Below, piece by piece: positions 43,881 through 53,218 of a stretch of DNA of 64,000 nt (its first letter is position 1; the number at the start of each line of letters is the position of its first letter). The DNA lies in the NCBI GenBank assembly GCA_965214615.1, contig OZ243952.1, positions 2,914,001 through 2,978,000 on the forward strand, in the 5' to 3' direction. The stretch comes from CBDAUN01 sp965214615 (lineage in GTDB: Bacteria > Pseudomonadota > Gammaproteobacteria > Arenicellales > JAJDZL01). Position numbers and translations under genes: made by a program. The notes under the pieces were generated by a model. It had not been told where the DNA came from and ran no database searches. It saw only the letters and a list, made by a program, of their open reading frames with translations.

Positions 43881-46322
43881 CTACGCCCAGTCATCGCAGT
43901 GCACAAAGATCTTCACAAAAGCTTTGTGACTGTCGCCGATTGCCACCGTCTCGCCTTGAAACACCGCAGCATCGATCTCAGAAAATATCCTGTCAAGCCG
44001 TGTCCTGTCGGCCTCGTCTTTGCAGATGTAGTAAACCTCGTCCCATAGCCGTCTGCGACGTCCGTCCAGGAGCGCTACCAGCGCCGGAGGGTATCGGTTC
44101 ACTACCTTGATCGTCCTTTCCAGCTCAATCGCTACGACGCATCCATCGGGCCGGGTAGCGATTGCATCAGGGTGCTTGACGTCTTTGCCGCTCGGCCGGC
44201 CCCGATCCCCAATCCGCCACTTGCTCCAATGGGCAGCCGTCGCCTTCAAGCGCAAGCGCTGCAAGTCCAAATGATGGTTCAACGTGATCGGATTCACCAT
44301 GGATTTGCGAAACGAGGGCCGCTCAACGGCAACTTCAACGAACTGCAGCGCATGCCGGCATCCGGGAGCAGTAATCCCCCACACCATGGCATACGGCGAA
44401 TAGCTCGATTCGACCGGCAGTCGCCGAATCAGCTTTTCCGATTCCATGCGCTGCAAGAGTTCGTCAACCTCTTGCGGTTGAATATCCGGCAACAGTTCCT
44501 GAACAATATCGATGTGAGTCCACGTTTCGTCATAGATGAACTTCAAAAAGCGCATTTCAGGCTCGTCATCCGGACTGATTTCAACACTGTCTGTCGCAGA
44601 TTCGGCTTGCCGGCCGGCTTCTGGTTCAGGGATGCGCGTCAGCAAATCCACCTTGACTTCGGCGGTCCTTGCCCCTGCCTGAGGGGCGATGGCAATCTTT
44701 TCGACAGGCATCGGCCTGGAGACAGCGAGCATCGGCGTACCCGCTCCGATACACACCGCGCAACGGTCCGGCAAGCTCAATACCATATTGACGTCGATCA
44801 GATTTCGCGTCGCCTCGGAAACTCCGCGCTGGCGCGAAACATGTTCAACCATTTCCGGATTCACGCTAAGTTCCCTTCGTTCCTCATCAATCCGGATTTG
44901 ACCCGTCTGGTCCGAGATCCATCTGGCTGTTTCCTCATTGGTAGGCCGGTACAGCCATTTGATCGGTGTGGTATCCAGCACTGTGGTGCGTACAGCCGAT
45001 TCGGAAAGATCGGCGCCGCAATCACCAAAGTCCCCCAGCGACTGATGCGCAAGAAGAATGTTGCAGCCCTTATCCCGAATGGTGCCAAGCGCGTTTACCG
45101 TCTGCTGACTGAGCAGGTATTTGAATTCATCCAGGAAGATTGAGCAGTGCCGGCTGGAGCTTCTTTGTTCAAGCAATTGAACAACGCGCACGAACAGCAT
45201 CTTTTGCAGGGTCACGACCGGTTCGTCGCGGATGGAGCCGACGATGTAGATGCATCCGCCTTCGGCAAGCGGAGCCTCCAGGGCGATGCCTTCCCGGGTT
45301 TGAACACACGGCAATTCGGCAACCTCCCGAAACGCCGAGAAAAATCCTTTAGCGGATGCAACAAGATTGGTGTTGACGGTTGTAAGCGCCCGCTTGTGCA
45401 GTTGTGCCAGGCTTTGTTCGTTTAGTTGCGTGAGGCGGGCGGTCTGCCTGGCAGCCTCGCGATCATCCAGCCTGTAGAAGTCCGACGGATCGCCGCGCTG
45501 GCCAAGCCTCAAGCCTGCGTAGAACATTTCCGACACTTGATCAAACGATGCATCCCTAAGCGGATTGACTTGCGCGATGTTCTGGCGAAGATCGATGAGC
45601 CGGAACGGGACTTGCGCCTTTCGACATGCCGAGGCATAGACCGACGGCGCCCACTCGTCGTTTTTTGGGTCGAAGACATAGACCGCATCGCCATAGCGCA
45701 GTGACTGCGTCAGCGCAACTCCGGCCTGAACGCCCTTTCCTGTCCCGGGCGGCCCCATGATCTGGACATGGCTTTTCTTCCACTGCGGCCGCGGAATATG
45801 AATCGCGCTGCGATTTGAATCGATGCCCAGAAACATTGAATCCTTCGCAACGGCATCTGCGAATTCCCTGCTGTGAACGATGGTTTCAAAATCCGGAATG
45901 TGAGCGCCGATTTCACGGATATCGGTGCGCATATCAGACCGGCCTGAGCGGATGGTGCGGCGTTCAAGAAAGCGGACAAACGCGGGTTCTATTTTCCTGC
46001 CGGTTGCATAGGCGGCAAAAAGACCGGCCAAGACGCCGGCCAGCATCCAAAGCGCATTGGACAAGCTGAATCGGCTGAAAGATTCGTACAGCGCGACATT
46101 GGCGATGACCAGTACGACACAAGTCGCTACAGTCACCGGGATAATCCCGAATACGAACCGCCACAGCAATACGCTCCATGACATTGCACCGCGAAGCATG
46201 ACGCAGTTTCTCAATCCGGCAATCAGCAAGCCCGGCCCTAGAAACAGCAGCATATTTCCAAGCCAGTAGCTTTGTGCCAAAGCGGCGCTCACCGCGCCGT
46301 TGAGAATTTCAAGAATGTTCAT
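43881..46322 (-). CDS. VirD4/TraD-like conjugative coupling ATPase with replication-relaxation-like tail
   Basis: An 813-residue protein. Hydrophobic segments at about 20-45, 50-75 and 85-105 anchor it in the inner membrane. A HerA/FtsK-type ATPase follows, with Walker A VQIMGPPGTGKGVQAGV near 190, YVFDPKNDEW, and Walker B CSIFLDEFKYLL near 395. The C-terminal 200 residues hold a winged-helix-like stretch (HIDIVQELLPDIQPQEVDEL) and a replication-relaxation-like domain (KHPDAIATRPDGCVVAIELE). Coupling proteins pump relaxase-bound DNA into a type IV secretion channel. No relaxase or VirB genes are nearby, so this is probably a remnant of an integrative element. A 4-base overlap joins it to a small upstream frame. 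Confidence 0.8.
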   Translation of the reverse strand: MNILEILNGAVSAALAQSYWLGNMLLFLGPGLLIAGLRNCVMLRGAMSWSVLLWRFVFGIIPVTVATCVVLVIANVALYESFSRFSLSNALWMLAGVLAGLFAAYATGRKIEPAFVRFLERRTIRSGRSDMRTDIREIGAHIPDFETIVHSREFADAVAKDSMFLGIDSNRSAIHIPRPQWKKSHVQIMGPPGTGKGVQAGVALTQSLRYGDAVYVFDPKNDEWAPSVYASACRKAQVPFRLIDLRQNIAQVNPLRDASFDQVSEMFYAGLRLGQRGDPSDFYRLDDREAARQTARLTQLNEQSLAQLHKRALTTVNTNLVASAKGFFSAFREVAELPCVQTREGIALEAPLAEGGCIYIVGSIRDEPVVTLQKMLFVRVVQLLEQRSSSRHCSIFLDEFKYLLSQQTVNALGTIRDKGCNILLAHQSLGDFGDCGADLSESAVRTTVLDTTPIKWLYRPTNEETARWISDQTGQIRIDEERRELSVNPEMVEHVSRQRGVSEATRNLIDVNMVLSLPDRCAVCIGAGTPMLAVSRPMPVEKIAIAPQAGARTAEVKVDLLTRIPEPEAGRQAESATDSVEISPDDEPEMRFLKFIYDETWTHIDIVQELLPDIQPQEVDELLQRMESEKLIRRLPVESSYSPYAMVWGITAPGCRHALQFVEVAVERPSFRKSMVNPITLNHHLDLQRLRLKATAAHWSKWRIGDRGRPSGKDVKHPDAIATRPDGCVVAIELERTIKVVNRYPPALVALLDGRRRRLWDEVYYICKDEADRTRLDRIFSEIDAAVFQGETVAIGDSHKAFVKIFVHCDDWA

Positions 46323-46540
46323 CGCAATTCGGCGCGAACGGTGCGCTGCCTGGTTGCATGGCGCGCAAAGCCCTTGCCGACATGTGGAATGCGCGACAGG
46401 AGAATTCGATCTGTGCGAGCAATCGCCGTCAAAGTCGGCAAACCCTTCCCGACCGGCCGGACAGTACTCACACGAACCGAAAATGACAGTCGCATTCGAT
46501 CTGGAAATTGACGCTTGATGCCGTTTTCTTGCCTGGCCAT
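46319..46540 (-). CDS. Small basic hypothetical protein coupled to the coupling ATPase
   Basis: A 73-codon frame ends with an ATGA overlap on the coupling-protein start, a layout typical of co-translated genes. The protein is Arg-rich with no recognised domain. It could be a chance frame. Confidence 0.3.
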   Translation of the reverse strand: MARQENGIKRQFPDRMRLSFSVRVSTVRPVGKGLPTLTAIARTDRILLSRIPHVGKGFARHATRQRTVRAELR

Positions 46541-46679
46541 GCGAACATCATAACAGGCGAAAGCCGAATCGATGGGATTGCCCTGCCCTGCGCAGCAGTC
46601 AGCAAACGGCGCATTCGCCCAGAATAGTCCATGCGCAATAGGGAGTATTTATAACAGCCCCGGCGCATTCGCTGCCCTC

Positions 46680-46890
46680 TCATCGAGTGTGCTCCGGCAA
46701 TCGTGATGTGCAAATCGAGTTGACATGATTTGACAGCGGAAAAGTTTCGGCACCTGCGTGAATGATCTCAACCCTGTCGAGTTTCAGATATTCGATCACA
46801 AACCTAGTCAAGGGACTGATTCGGGGCGACAAAGCGCTCTTGATTGAAATCTTCGAAGTCGGTCGCCTTGCGCCACGCCAAGTTCGATTG
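46680..46890 (-). pseudogene. C-terminal scrap of a DUF4143-type ATPase gene
   Basis: PRISPLTRFVIEYLKLDRVE and IIHAGAETFPLSNHVNSI closely parallel the C-terminus of the intact gene at 48446 (PRISPSIRFAIEDLKLDRVD, IIHAGAESFPLADRVNAI). A one-base frame change near 46870 separates the preceding homologous segment. The rest of the gene is gone. Confidence 0.75.
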
Positions 46891-46963
46891 CTGCAACGGC
46901 ATGAACCGCCTAGAAAATGCAATTGAGGCGCTTGCGATATTCAGGACTCGGCGAATCGACTCT

Positions 46964-47233
46964 TCAGGATGCGAATGCTGCAACTAACGCCGAATGGAAC
47001 CGCAGTCCAGAAAGAAGTTGGGATCCTTTTGGCAGTGCAGCCTGCTGTTTTCGATATTCGGCAAAACAATTCCTACATTGAACAAAAAACCGGATGCGAG
47101 ATAAGTTGAGCGATAATTTTTCATCGCTCCGCTGGCTTGATTGGAAAGAAGTTTCGGCAACGCCGAGATACGCATCCAGACTGATTCCGGTTGCAGATTC
47201 CGCACCGGAGCCCGCTGTGTAGCAAACAGCCAA
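46964..47233 (-). pseudogene. Possible GxxExxY-type protein remnant
   Basis: Minus-strand frames contain segments like SGAMKNYRSTYLASGFLFNV and GIVLPNIE, weakly recalling the QxxNYLxASGxxxGLLxNFG region of GxxExxY proteins. The match is shared between two frames and is low grade. Confidence 0.3.
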
Positions 47234-47271
47234 TCGCGGCCTAGTCGCTTGGCCTCATCGCACGTTGACGG

Positions 47272-47604
47272 TCAACTTGGCTGACTGTCGTGCCCATTGA
47301 CAATGGCGCTGAACTGATCTTCGCTCAATTCGCAATACTTGAGAATAAAACTCTTATCAAATCCGTCGCGCCACATGCGCTCGGCCACGCCCTGCCAGCC
47401 CTCCTGCCAGCCTTCTTGCCAGCCTTCCTGCCACATGCGCTCCATTGTACTCAATGCCATTTCAACCACTTTGCTCTCCACCATCTCTTGCAGTTCAAGC
47501 TGTTTCCACCACTCCATTGTAAGTTCTGCATGGTGGTAATTCAAGTAATCCAGCACCGACGCCCATACCTGTGAAACCCCGGATTCATCAAGATTCTGGC
47601 TCAT
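47272..47604 (-). pseudogene. C-terminal part of an Rpn/DUF4351-like protein with WQEG repeats
   Basis: From the ATG at 47604, about 110 residues. A helical stretch is followed by MERMWQEGWQEGWQEGWQG, a tandem four-residue repeat. Such Trp/Gly/Glu-rich tails occur at the ends of transposase-like Rpn nucleases; the N-terminal nuclease domain is absent here. It may be a truncated gene. Confidence 0.35.
47391..47434. repeat. 12-bp tandem repeat (CCTGCCAGCCTT type)
   Basis: About 3.7 copies of a 12-base unit encode WQEG on the minus strand. Because the unit is a multiple of three, slippage would change repeat number without shifting frame. Confidence 0.7.
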
Positions 47605-47782
47605 CCTGACCAATTTCGAACCCACAGCCCAGTCAACCCCCTGCCTCCAACGCCAAGCTTGGCATTGGATACATAACATGTCTAAGCCACCCGAAACAAT
47701 CTCCGAACAGCGCAGCCCCGATTGACTCTTGAATCGTCAATGCAATAGAATTGAACCATGCAAAAAGCAACGACAAACAAAA

Positions 47783-48421
47783 ATGAACGGACAGGATACA
47801 GACGAAACCAGATCCGCTTCGCCGCGGGCCACTTATCAGGATGTGCTGGACGCGCCTGCCCATAAAGTTGCACAGGTGGTAGACGGAACGCTGTACACCC
47901 ATTCCAGGCCTGCCTCGCCGCACGCTATCGCCGCCTCTACACTTGGCGGCATTCTCAGCTACAATTTTCACTACGGTCCCGGCAAATGGTGGATCCTCGA
48001 CGAACCCGAACTTCATCTGGGCGAAGACATCGTGGTGCCGGACATTGCGGGCTGGCGGCGAGAGAGAATGCCGGAATATCCGGACGCAGCCTACTTCACG
48101 CTGGCTCCGGACTGGCTGTGCGAGGTTCTGTCGCCTTCGACGCGAAGTTTCGATCTTGGTGCGAAGCGGACAGTCTACGCCCGTGAGGGGGTAAGAATTC
48201 TCTGGTTGGCAGACCCTGATGCCCGCTGTGTAGAAGTGCTTCAGCTGCGCGGTGCCGAGTGGGTGCTGGTCGACACGGTTTTTGGAGACACCCGCGTTGC
48301 GCTGCCTCCGTTCGAGGCGATCCGTTTTAATCTCGGAGATTTGTGGCTGCCGCATTCGGTGCACAGGGAAACACCCGGTGCCTCAAAGACCGAAACCGAA
48401 CCCGAGCTAGCTGAAGCATAA
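47783..48421 (+). CDS. Uma2-family (DUF820) putative endonuclease
   Basis: About 212 residues from the ATG at 47783; an upstream in-frame start at 47729 is less likely. The restriction-endonuclease-like core is seen in KWWILDEPELHLGEDIVVPD (Glu and Asp), then WLCEVLSPSTRSFDLGAKR (E-x-L-S-P-S hallmark) and YAREGVRILWLADPDARCVE. The family is widespread, often multicopy, and linked to mobile DNA; substrate and role are not established. It is flanked by decayed ATPase/nuclease gene scraps. Confidence 0.85.
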   Translation: MNGQDTDETRSASPRATYQDVLDAPAHKVAQVVDGTLYTHSRPASPHAIAASTLGGILSYNFHYGPGKWWILDEPELHLGEDIVVPDIAGWRRERMPEYPDAAYFTLAPDWLCEVLSPSTRSFDLGAKRTVYAREGVRILWLADPDARCVEVLQLRGAEWVLVDTVFGDTRVALPPFEAIRFNLGDLWLPHSVHRETPGASKTETEPELAEA

Positions 48422-48445
48422 GACAGGGGCGCGATTTCGGCCCAA

Positions 48446-49597
48446 TTACCGAATGTGCTCCAGCAGTCGTGATGCGCAAATCGCATTGACCCGGTCCGCC
48501 AGCGGGAAACTTTCGGCACCGGCATGAATGATGTCAACCCTGTCGAGTTTCAAGTCTTCGATGGCGAACCGAATCGAGGGACTGATCCGGGGCGACGAAG
48601 TCCGCTTGATTTCAAAACCTCGAAGTCGGCCGCCTTCTGCCACGACCAGATCGATCTCCGCGCCTGTATGGGTCGCCCAGAAATAGCACTGGCTGCTTTC
48701 AACTCCGAGAGCATCGATGATATTTTCGATCATAAATCCTTCCCAGGATGCGCCTACTTTTGGGTGGCGCTCCAATTCGGATTTCGACTTGATGCCAAGT
48801 AGTGAATGCAGCAGGCCCGTATCACGAATGTAAATCTTGGGCGACTTGACCTGTCGTTTCCTTATGTTCGCATGCCAAGGCTGCAAGCAGCGAACCATGA
48901 AGGTTAATTCGAGCAGATCAAGATAGCGTCGAACAGTCGTATGCGCCAACCCGAAAGCACGTCCGAATTCCGATCCGTTCCAAATCTGGCCATGATAATG
49001 AGCAATCATCGTCCAGAACCGGCCAAGCGTGGTAGCGGCCAGAGTGATTCCGAGCTGGGGAATATCACGTTCCAGGAACGTTTGAATAAAATTCACCCGC
49101 CAGCGATGACTTTGCACTTCACTCCCTGCGATATACGATTTCGGAAAACCACCCCTTTGCCAGAGCATGTCATAGTCATCCGAACTGATTTCCGAACAGC
49201 GCAGCCCCGGAAGTTCATGGTGGGCGATCCGTCCCGCCAAGGATTCGCTGCTTTGCCTCAGTAAAGCGGGTGACGCCGAACCCAGAATCAAAAACGCTGC
49301 TTGAAACGGCGACCGGTCCGCCAAGACCCGGATCGTCGGAAATATCTCAGGGGTTCGCTGAATCTCGTCAAGCACAATGAGTCCCTGCAGCGGTGACAGG
49401 GCAAGCATCGGGTCCGAAAGACGAGCCAGATCCTCGCTGGATTCCAAATCGAAAAAGTGCGCAGACGAATCCCTGTCACGCATAATCAGCTTGGCAAGCG
49501 TTGTCTTTCCTGCCTGCCGCGCACCAATTAGCGCTGTCACGGGATATTCGCTGAGCAATTCGCCCAATCTTTGAACATGCAAGGATCTCGGAATCAT
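48446..49597 (-). CDS. AAA_14/DUF4143 ATPase
   Basis: A 383-residue protein. Walker A ALIGARQAGKTTLAK near residue 25 and LIVLDEIQRTPEIFPTIRVL as Walker B and following helix near 75 define the AAA_14 domain. QTFLERDIPQLGI and RYLDLLELTFMVRCLQPWHA belong to the DUF4143 C-terminal region, ending in EIDLVVAEGGRLRGFEIK, a nuclease-like D...E-x-K pattern. Members are common and multicopy, with unproven roles in DNA repair or toxin-antitoxin-like systems. A C-terminal scrap of a paralogue is at 46680-46890. Confidence 0.85.
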   Translation of the reverse strand: MIPRSLHVQRLGELLSEYPVTALIGARQAGKTTLAKLIMRDRDSSAHFFDLESSEDLARLSDPMLALSPLQGLIVLDEIQRTPEIFPTIRVLADRSPFQAAFLILGSASPALLRQSSESLAGRIAHHELPGLRCSEISSDDYDMLWQRGGFPKSYIAGSEVQSHRWRVNFIQTFLERDIPQLGITLAATTLGRFWTMIAHYHGQIWNGSEFGRAFGLAHTTVRRYLDLLELTFMVRCLQPWHANIRKRQVKSPKIYIRDTGLLHSLLGIKSKSELERHPKVGASWEGFMIENIIDALGVESSQCYFWATHTGAEIDLVVAEGGRLRGFEIKRTSSPRISPSIRFAIEDLKLDRVDIIHAGAESFPLADRVNAICASRLLEHIR

Positions 49598-49679
49598 GAT
49601 GCCAATATATTACCATGATATTTGAGTATTTATCGCTCATATTTCATGGTTATGTCATGGGTATGCATCAACATCAATC

Positions 49680-49832
49680 GCTGGATTGGATCAGTCGCTC
49701 ACCTCGGCAGAACAGGCCAATCAGAGTCAACGAAATCTTGAGTCACGCCTTGCAGCGCCGCGATTCAGTCCAGACCCGGCAGATGGCATACTCACAAAAA
49801 GCGGAGTGCGATCCGTGCATGGACACTTCATG
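49680..49832 (+). pseudogene. Peptidoglycan-binding domain remnant (paralogue of 51020-52795)
   Basis: QANQSQRNLESRLAAPRFSP and DPADGILTKSGVRSVHGH align with QAAQDRRNIQSCLATLGYSP and GPADGIFGERTRSAIRAW in the intact gene downstream. DNA-level similarity extends through the AGTGCGATCCG motif. It is a decayed copy. Confidence 0.65.
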
Positions 49833-50275
49833 ACTGACATCATTCGCCTGGAAGTCGAAAGGCGCGGGGCCAGCTATCGGCACGTGGTCGCGAAGCGTGA
49901 ACCTGCTGAAACGCCGGAATTGGTACAGTATCGAATGAACCTAAAGTCAATAATCAAACTGCTGAATGTTTGCTGCCTGCATCTGGCAGACGAAAAACCG
50001 ATCACATTTGAGGACCGCTGGCTGATTCCGGCCACGATTCCCGAGGTTTTCGATGTGGATTTCGACACTCTCAGTGCCAATGAATGGTTCGTGAAAAATG
50101 TCTTGTTTTCCAAGGGATAAATCAGTTTTTCTGCAACCGGCCTGTCGCAGAGAGAAGCCCAAAATTCTTGAAGCTCAAACCGGTCAAACCGCATTCGTGA
50201 TTGATAGAACCACGTGGCAGGACGAGTCCTGCATCACGTACGTCAGACTGACACACCAGCCGGGGTTTTGATGCG
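49830..50275 (+). pseudogene. GntR/HutC-type UTRA domain remnant
   Basis: MTDIIRLEVERRGASYRHVV begins the ligand-binding UTRA domain of HutC-like repressors. It continues with CCLHLADEKPITFEDRWLIP and VDFDTLSANEWFVKNV. After a frame change the C-terminus reads GQTAFVIDRTTWQDES and CITYVRLTHQPGF, ending at TGA near 50271. The DNA-binding domain is missing. The fold call rests on the EDRW and YVRLTHxPG patterns. Confidence 0.6.
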
Positions 50276-50324
50276 GATGCTGCCGAGCTGATCACGAAGT
50301 CATTTCAATCACTTTCTTCGACCA

Positions 50325-50377
50325 GCTGTTTCGGCCATAGTCGTATCGAAGGAGTCGTGCGCGCCCGCAGTGCCTAG
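50325..50377 (+). pseudogene. Ankyrin-tail remnant
   Basis: FGHSRIEGVVRARSA followed by TAG parallels YLGHSRIGEILRARGARK at the end of the intact peptidoglycan-binding/ankyrin gene. Together with 49680-49832 it marks a decayed paralogue whose middle is replaced by the UTRA remnant. Confidence 0.55.
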
Positions 50378-51019
50378 ATAGCACAGGTAGGGTTCAAAAA
50401 ACGAGAAGGTTGGAAATTCGACTTATTCGTTCGACTAGAACACAGTTGCTGTTCCTGTGATCATAAGATGCATTAGAATGAGGCTGATGCCATCGAACTG
50501 CACTCAACCCTGTGAAAGAATCTCGGCGAGCCAGGCCAAAGTCAAACCTGCCTCAAGCGAACTGCCCAAAGGCTCCGGATACGTCGTTGAACAAATGTTC
50601 AACGATTATCGGCGGCACATTCCGCATTGACTCCGAACCGGCACCCGCATGCGCTTTTACAAACTCAGTGCTCGAAAGCATTCTTGGTTCGATGCCTGAC
50701 ATTCGGCCGCGGGGCGAAATGACATGAATCCGCTGTCTGAGTGCCGGAATCCTGCGCACGAATATGTCGGTCGCTTGCAGAAATTTGCGGATGGTGACTG
50801 CAGCATTGCTGAAGCAGGATACAGCCGCCACCTCCCTGTGCCAACCCGGCGAAACCCGACCCGGGGATTGGTGCATCTTGCGCCAATTCCGACGGGTCTG
50901 CAACTAAGGAAAATGTAAACGCTCCGGCGAGGTGATCGAAACCGGGATTGGCACAAAAAGACGAATGCCGAACGTCATGCCAACAACGAATTGAGCACAA
51001 ATTGAAACAGGATTCCAAA
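50378..51019. other. Gene-free stretch
   Basis: Short open frames exist on both strands, but none has a ribosome site, domain or homologue I recognise. The promoter of the secreted ankyrin protein is expected near its right end. Confidence 0.4.
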
Positions 51020-52795
51020 ATGAAATATTTGATTTTCGCGCTGTCTCTCATGTGCTTGATCACGATGGCACACGCACAAGAAGCCAAAAGAGGCGTCTAT
51101 TCGTGCTCTGCTGCAACCTACGAGAACAGCGACATCGACCCCGGAAGCGAAAACCTTACACACAGGTTTCTCCACGCAATTTGCGCGGTAATTGCAGGCA
51201 ATGACAGCAACGGGGTACCTCAACTCTACATTTTGGCAGATCACCATAGCCGCGTCGATGCCAGCTTCTTCCTGGCTGAATACCTGACCACTGACGGCCG
51301 ATTTGATCACATTGCCACATCGAATCTGACGGAAACAAGAATTGCGGACGCGATCAACTATCATTTTCGAGCACAGGCGATCATGTCTTTGATCCCAAGC
51401 TACCCGGACCCCGGACCCGATACTTTTGCTACGCCTGATTATTCGATTTTCGAAAGGCCGCACCAAATGGAACTCAAATCCCGGTATCGCGCCCCGCGAC
51501 TTTACCTGCACAAGTACCAGCTAGGCTTTACAGGACACTATCATGCTCGTCTGCTGCAGTCGTCCAGCTACGGCGGCGACCGCAACCTTAAGACATATGG
51601 CGAATATGCAGGGTCATGGGGAAGCGACAACCTGACGCTTGACAGTCTGGAACATTTGAAGCGTCACGCCTCGCAATGCGAAAATTTGCCTGAAAAAAGG
51701 CACTTTAATCCCGTTTGGTACAACAGCGTCACAAATGCTTGCGGACTGCTGCATAGGCTATCCGACCATTTATATCAACTGGAACAAAAGCGCAGCTACA
51801 TCGCGGTTCAGAAAAATTGTGAAGATTTGAGCGAAGCGAACTGTCCTGAATATTTCGAAGTACACAGGGCGATCGATGAAGCCATAGCCGCCTATGTCAA
51901 GCAGGAACAAAGAATTTTTGCGCCTGTCATTGGATTGAATCGATCATTCAACGCGGCCGGACAGGCTGCTCAGGATCGGCGGAATATTCAATCATGCCTT
52001 GCAACCCTGGGCTACAGCCCAGGTCCGGCAGACGGCATTTTCGGAGAAAGAACCCGAAGTGCGATCCGCGCATGGCAAAAATCGCAAGGATACGGCGCTA
52101 CCGGCATTTTCGAAAGCGGTCAGGCGATTGAATTGCTGGAATCCTGCGAAGCTCCCGAATCGGCAAGCCAAAATGAATCGTCCCAAAGCATCGCAAGCAC
52201 TGTAGACCTGAACGCTCTGGCCGAGAACATGCGCGCCACGGGAAAATACGACGACGAGCATATTCGCGGCGTGAAAAACGAAGACATCAATGCATATTCC
52301 AGCGATGGCTACACCTCTTTGCTCAGAGCTACCGTGTTAGGTCACACCGGCATTGTCAACGATCTGATAGCCGCCGGAGCAGATGTCTCTGCAAGAAGCC
52401 GTGATGGACTTGAAACCACTCCGCTGCAGATGGCCGCCTGGGGCGGTGAAAACCCTTCAATTATCGAAGTGCTGATCGCCGCCGGAGCAGATGTCGATGC
52501 GGCGAACAACGACAGCCTCACACCATTGATCGGCGCTGCTTGGAATGGATACATTCGAAATATCGAAGTGCTGATCGCGGCCGGAGCAGACATCGAAAAA
52601 AGAAACAATTTTGGACATACGCCCTTGCATATTGCCACCGTAAATGGCCACACTCGCATCGTCGAAGTGCTAATCGCCGCCGGAGCAGACGTCAATGTAA
52701 GAGACGGCAAAAGGTATACGCCTTTGCGTCTGGCCGACTATTTGGGCCATAGTCGCATTGGAGAAATTCTGCGAGCACGCGGCGCGCGAAAATAA
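51020..52795 (+). CDS. Secreted peptidoglycan-binding/ankyrin-repeat protein
   Basis: About 591 residues from the ATG at 51020, which opens a clear signal peptide (MKYLIFALSLMCLITMAHAQ, cleavage after AHA). A region of about 300 residues with several Cys, Tyr and His residues has no recognised domain. A PG_binding_1 domain follows (RRNIQSCLATLGYSPGPADG, then IFGERTRSAIRAWQKSQ) near residue 340. About five ankyrin repeats end the protein (GHTGIVNDLIAAGADVSARS, IIEVLIAAGADVDAANND and others). It probably acts in the periplasm or is exported; ankyrin repeats bind proteins and are common in symbiont-host effectors. That role is inference. Confidence 0.8.
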   Translation: MKYLIFALSLMCLITMAHAQEAKRGVYSCSAATYENSDIDPGSENLTHRFLHAICAVIAGNDSNGVPQLYILADHHSRVDASFFLAEYLTTDGRFDHIATSNLTETRIADAINYHFRAQAIMSLIPSYPDPGPDTFATPDYSIFERPHQMELKSRYRAPRLYLHKYQLGFTGHYHARLLQSSSYGGDRNLKTYGEYAGSWGSDNLTLDSLEHLKRHASQCENLPEKRHFNPVWYNSVTNACGLLHRLSDHLYQLEQKRSYIAVQKNCEDLSEANCPEYFEVHRAIDEAIAAYVKQEQRIFAPVIGLNRSFNAAGQAAQDRRNIQSCLATLGYSPGPADGIFGERTRSAIRAWQKSQGYGATGIFESGQAIELLESCEAPESASQNESSQSIASTVDLNALAENMRATGKYDDEHIRGVKNEDINAYSSDGYTSLLRATVLGHTGIVNDLIAAGADVSARSRDGLETTPLQMAAWGGENPSIIEVLIAAGADVDAANNDSLTPLIGAAWNGYIRNIEVLIAAGADIEKRNNFGHTPLHIATVNGHTRIVEVLIAAGADVNVRDGKRYTPLRLADYLGHSRIGEILRARGARK

Positions 52796-53218
52796 GTAAC
52801 TGCCTAAAAGCATGCCACCATCCGACTATCGCAGAACTGCAGACACATTCGCACATGCGGCATGGTCGCCGAGCCGAGAATCACCGCAACAAAAAGACTA
52901 ATCTGTTACGCAAACAGGTACCGGAAAAAGCGGCCATCCGGCGGCGCCCTGATCTCAGAGCCGTGGATCAAGGAATTCGACCGCTGCAGCATCTGGCACG
53001 TGCGCAGACGAGACCGGGATATGCCGGTCGACTGCGGCATGGAGGCGGTCAGCCTTCGCGAACGAATCCCTCAAGGCCTTTCTGCGGTACTTGTATTACC
53101 CCGGACGTTTCAATCTTCAATTCCCGCCCGTCCGAAGGCGCGGAATAAAGAAAGCAATAATATCTTGCGTTTTTTAGTATGCAAGACTACAATCCCATTT
53201 CTAGTAGGGGAGGTTGCT
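52796..53218. other. Stretch upstream of the XRE-ImmA gene
   Basis: The frame of the next gene is open back to 52862, but the extra 119 codons show no domain and the ribosome site is at 53205-53214. I treat the stretch as noncoding; the promoter and operator of the XRE regulator probably lie here. Confidence 0.45.

Noticed and set aside
44172..45143. A 323-codon plus-strand frame
   Set aside because: It lies wholly antisense to the coupling-protein ATPase, which has clear Walker motifs.
47391..47434. Short tandem repeats as a possible CRISPR array
   Set aside because: The 12-bp units are contiguous without spacers and encode a WQEG tract; no cas genes are present.
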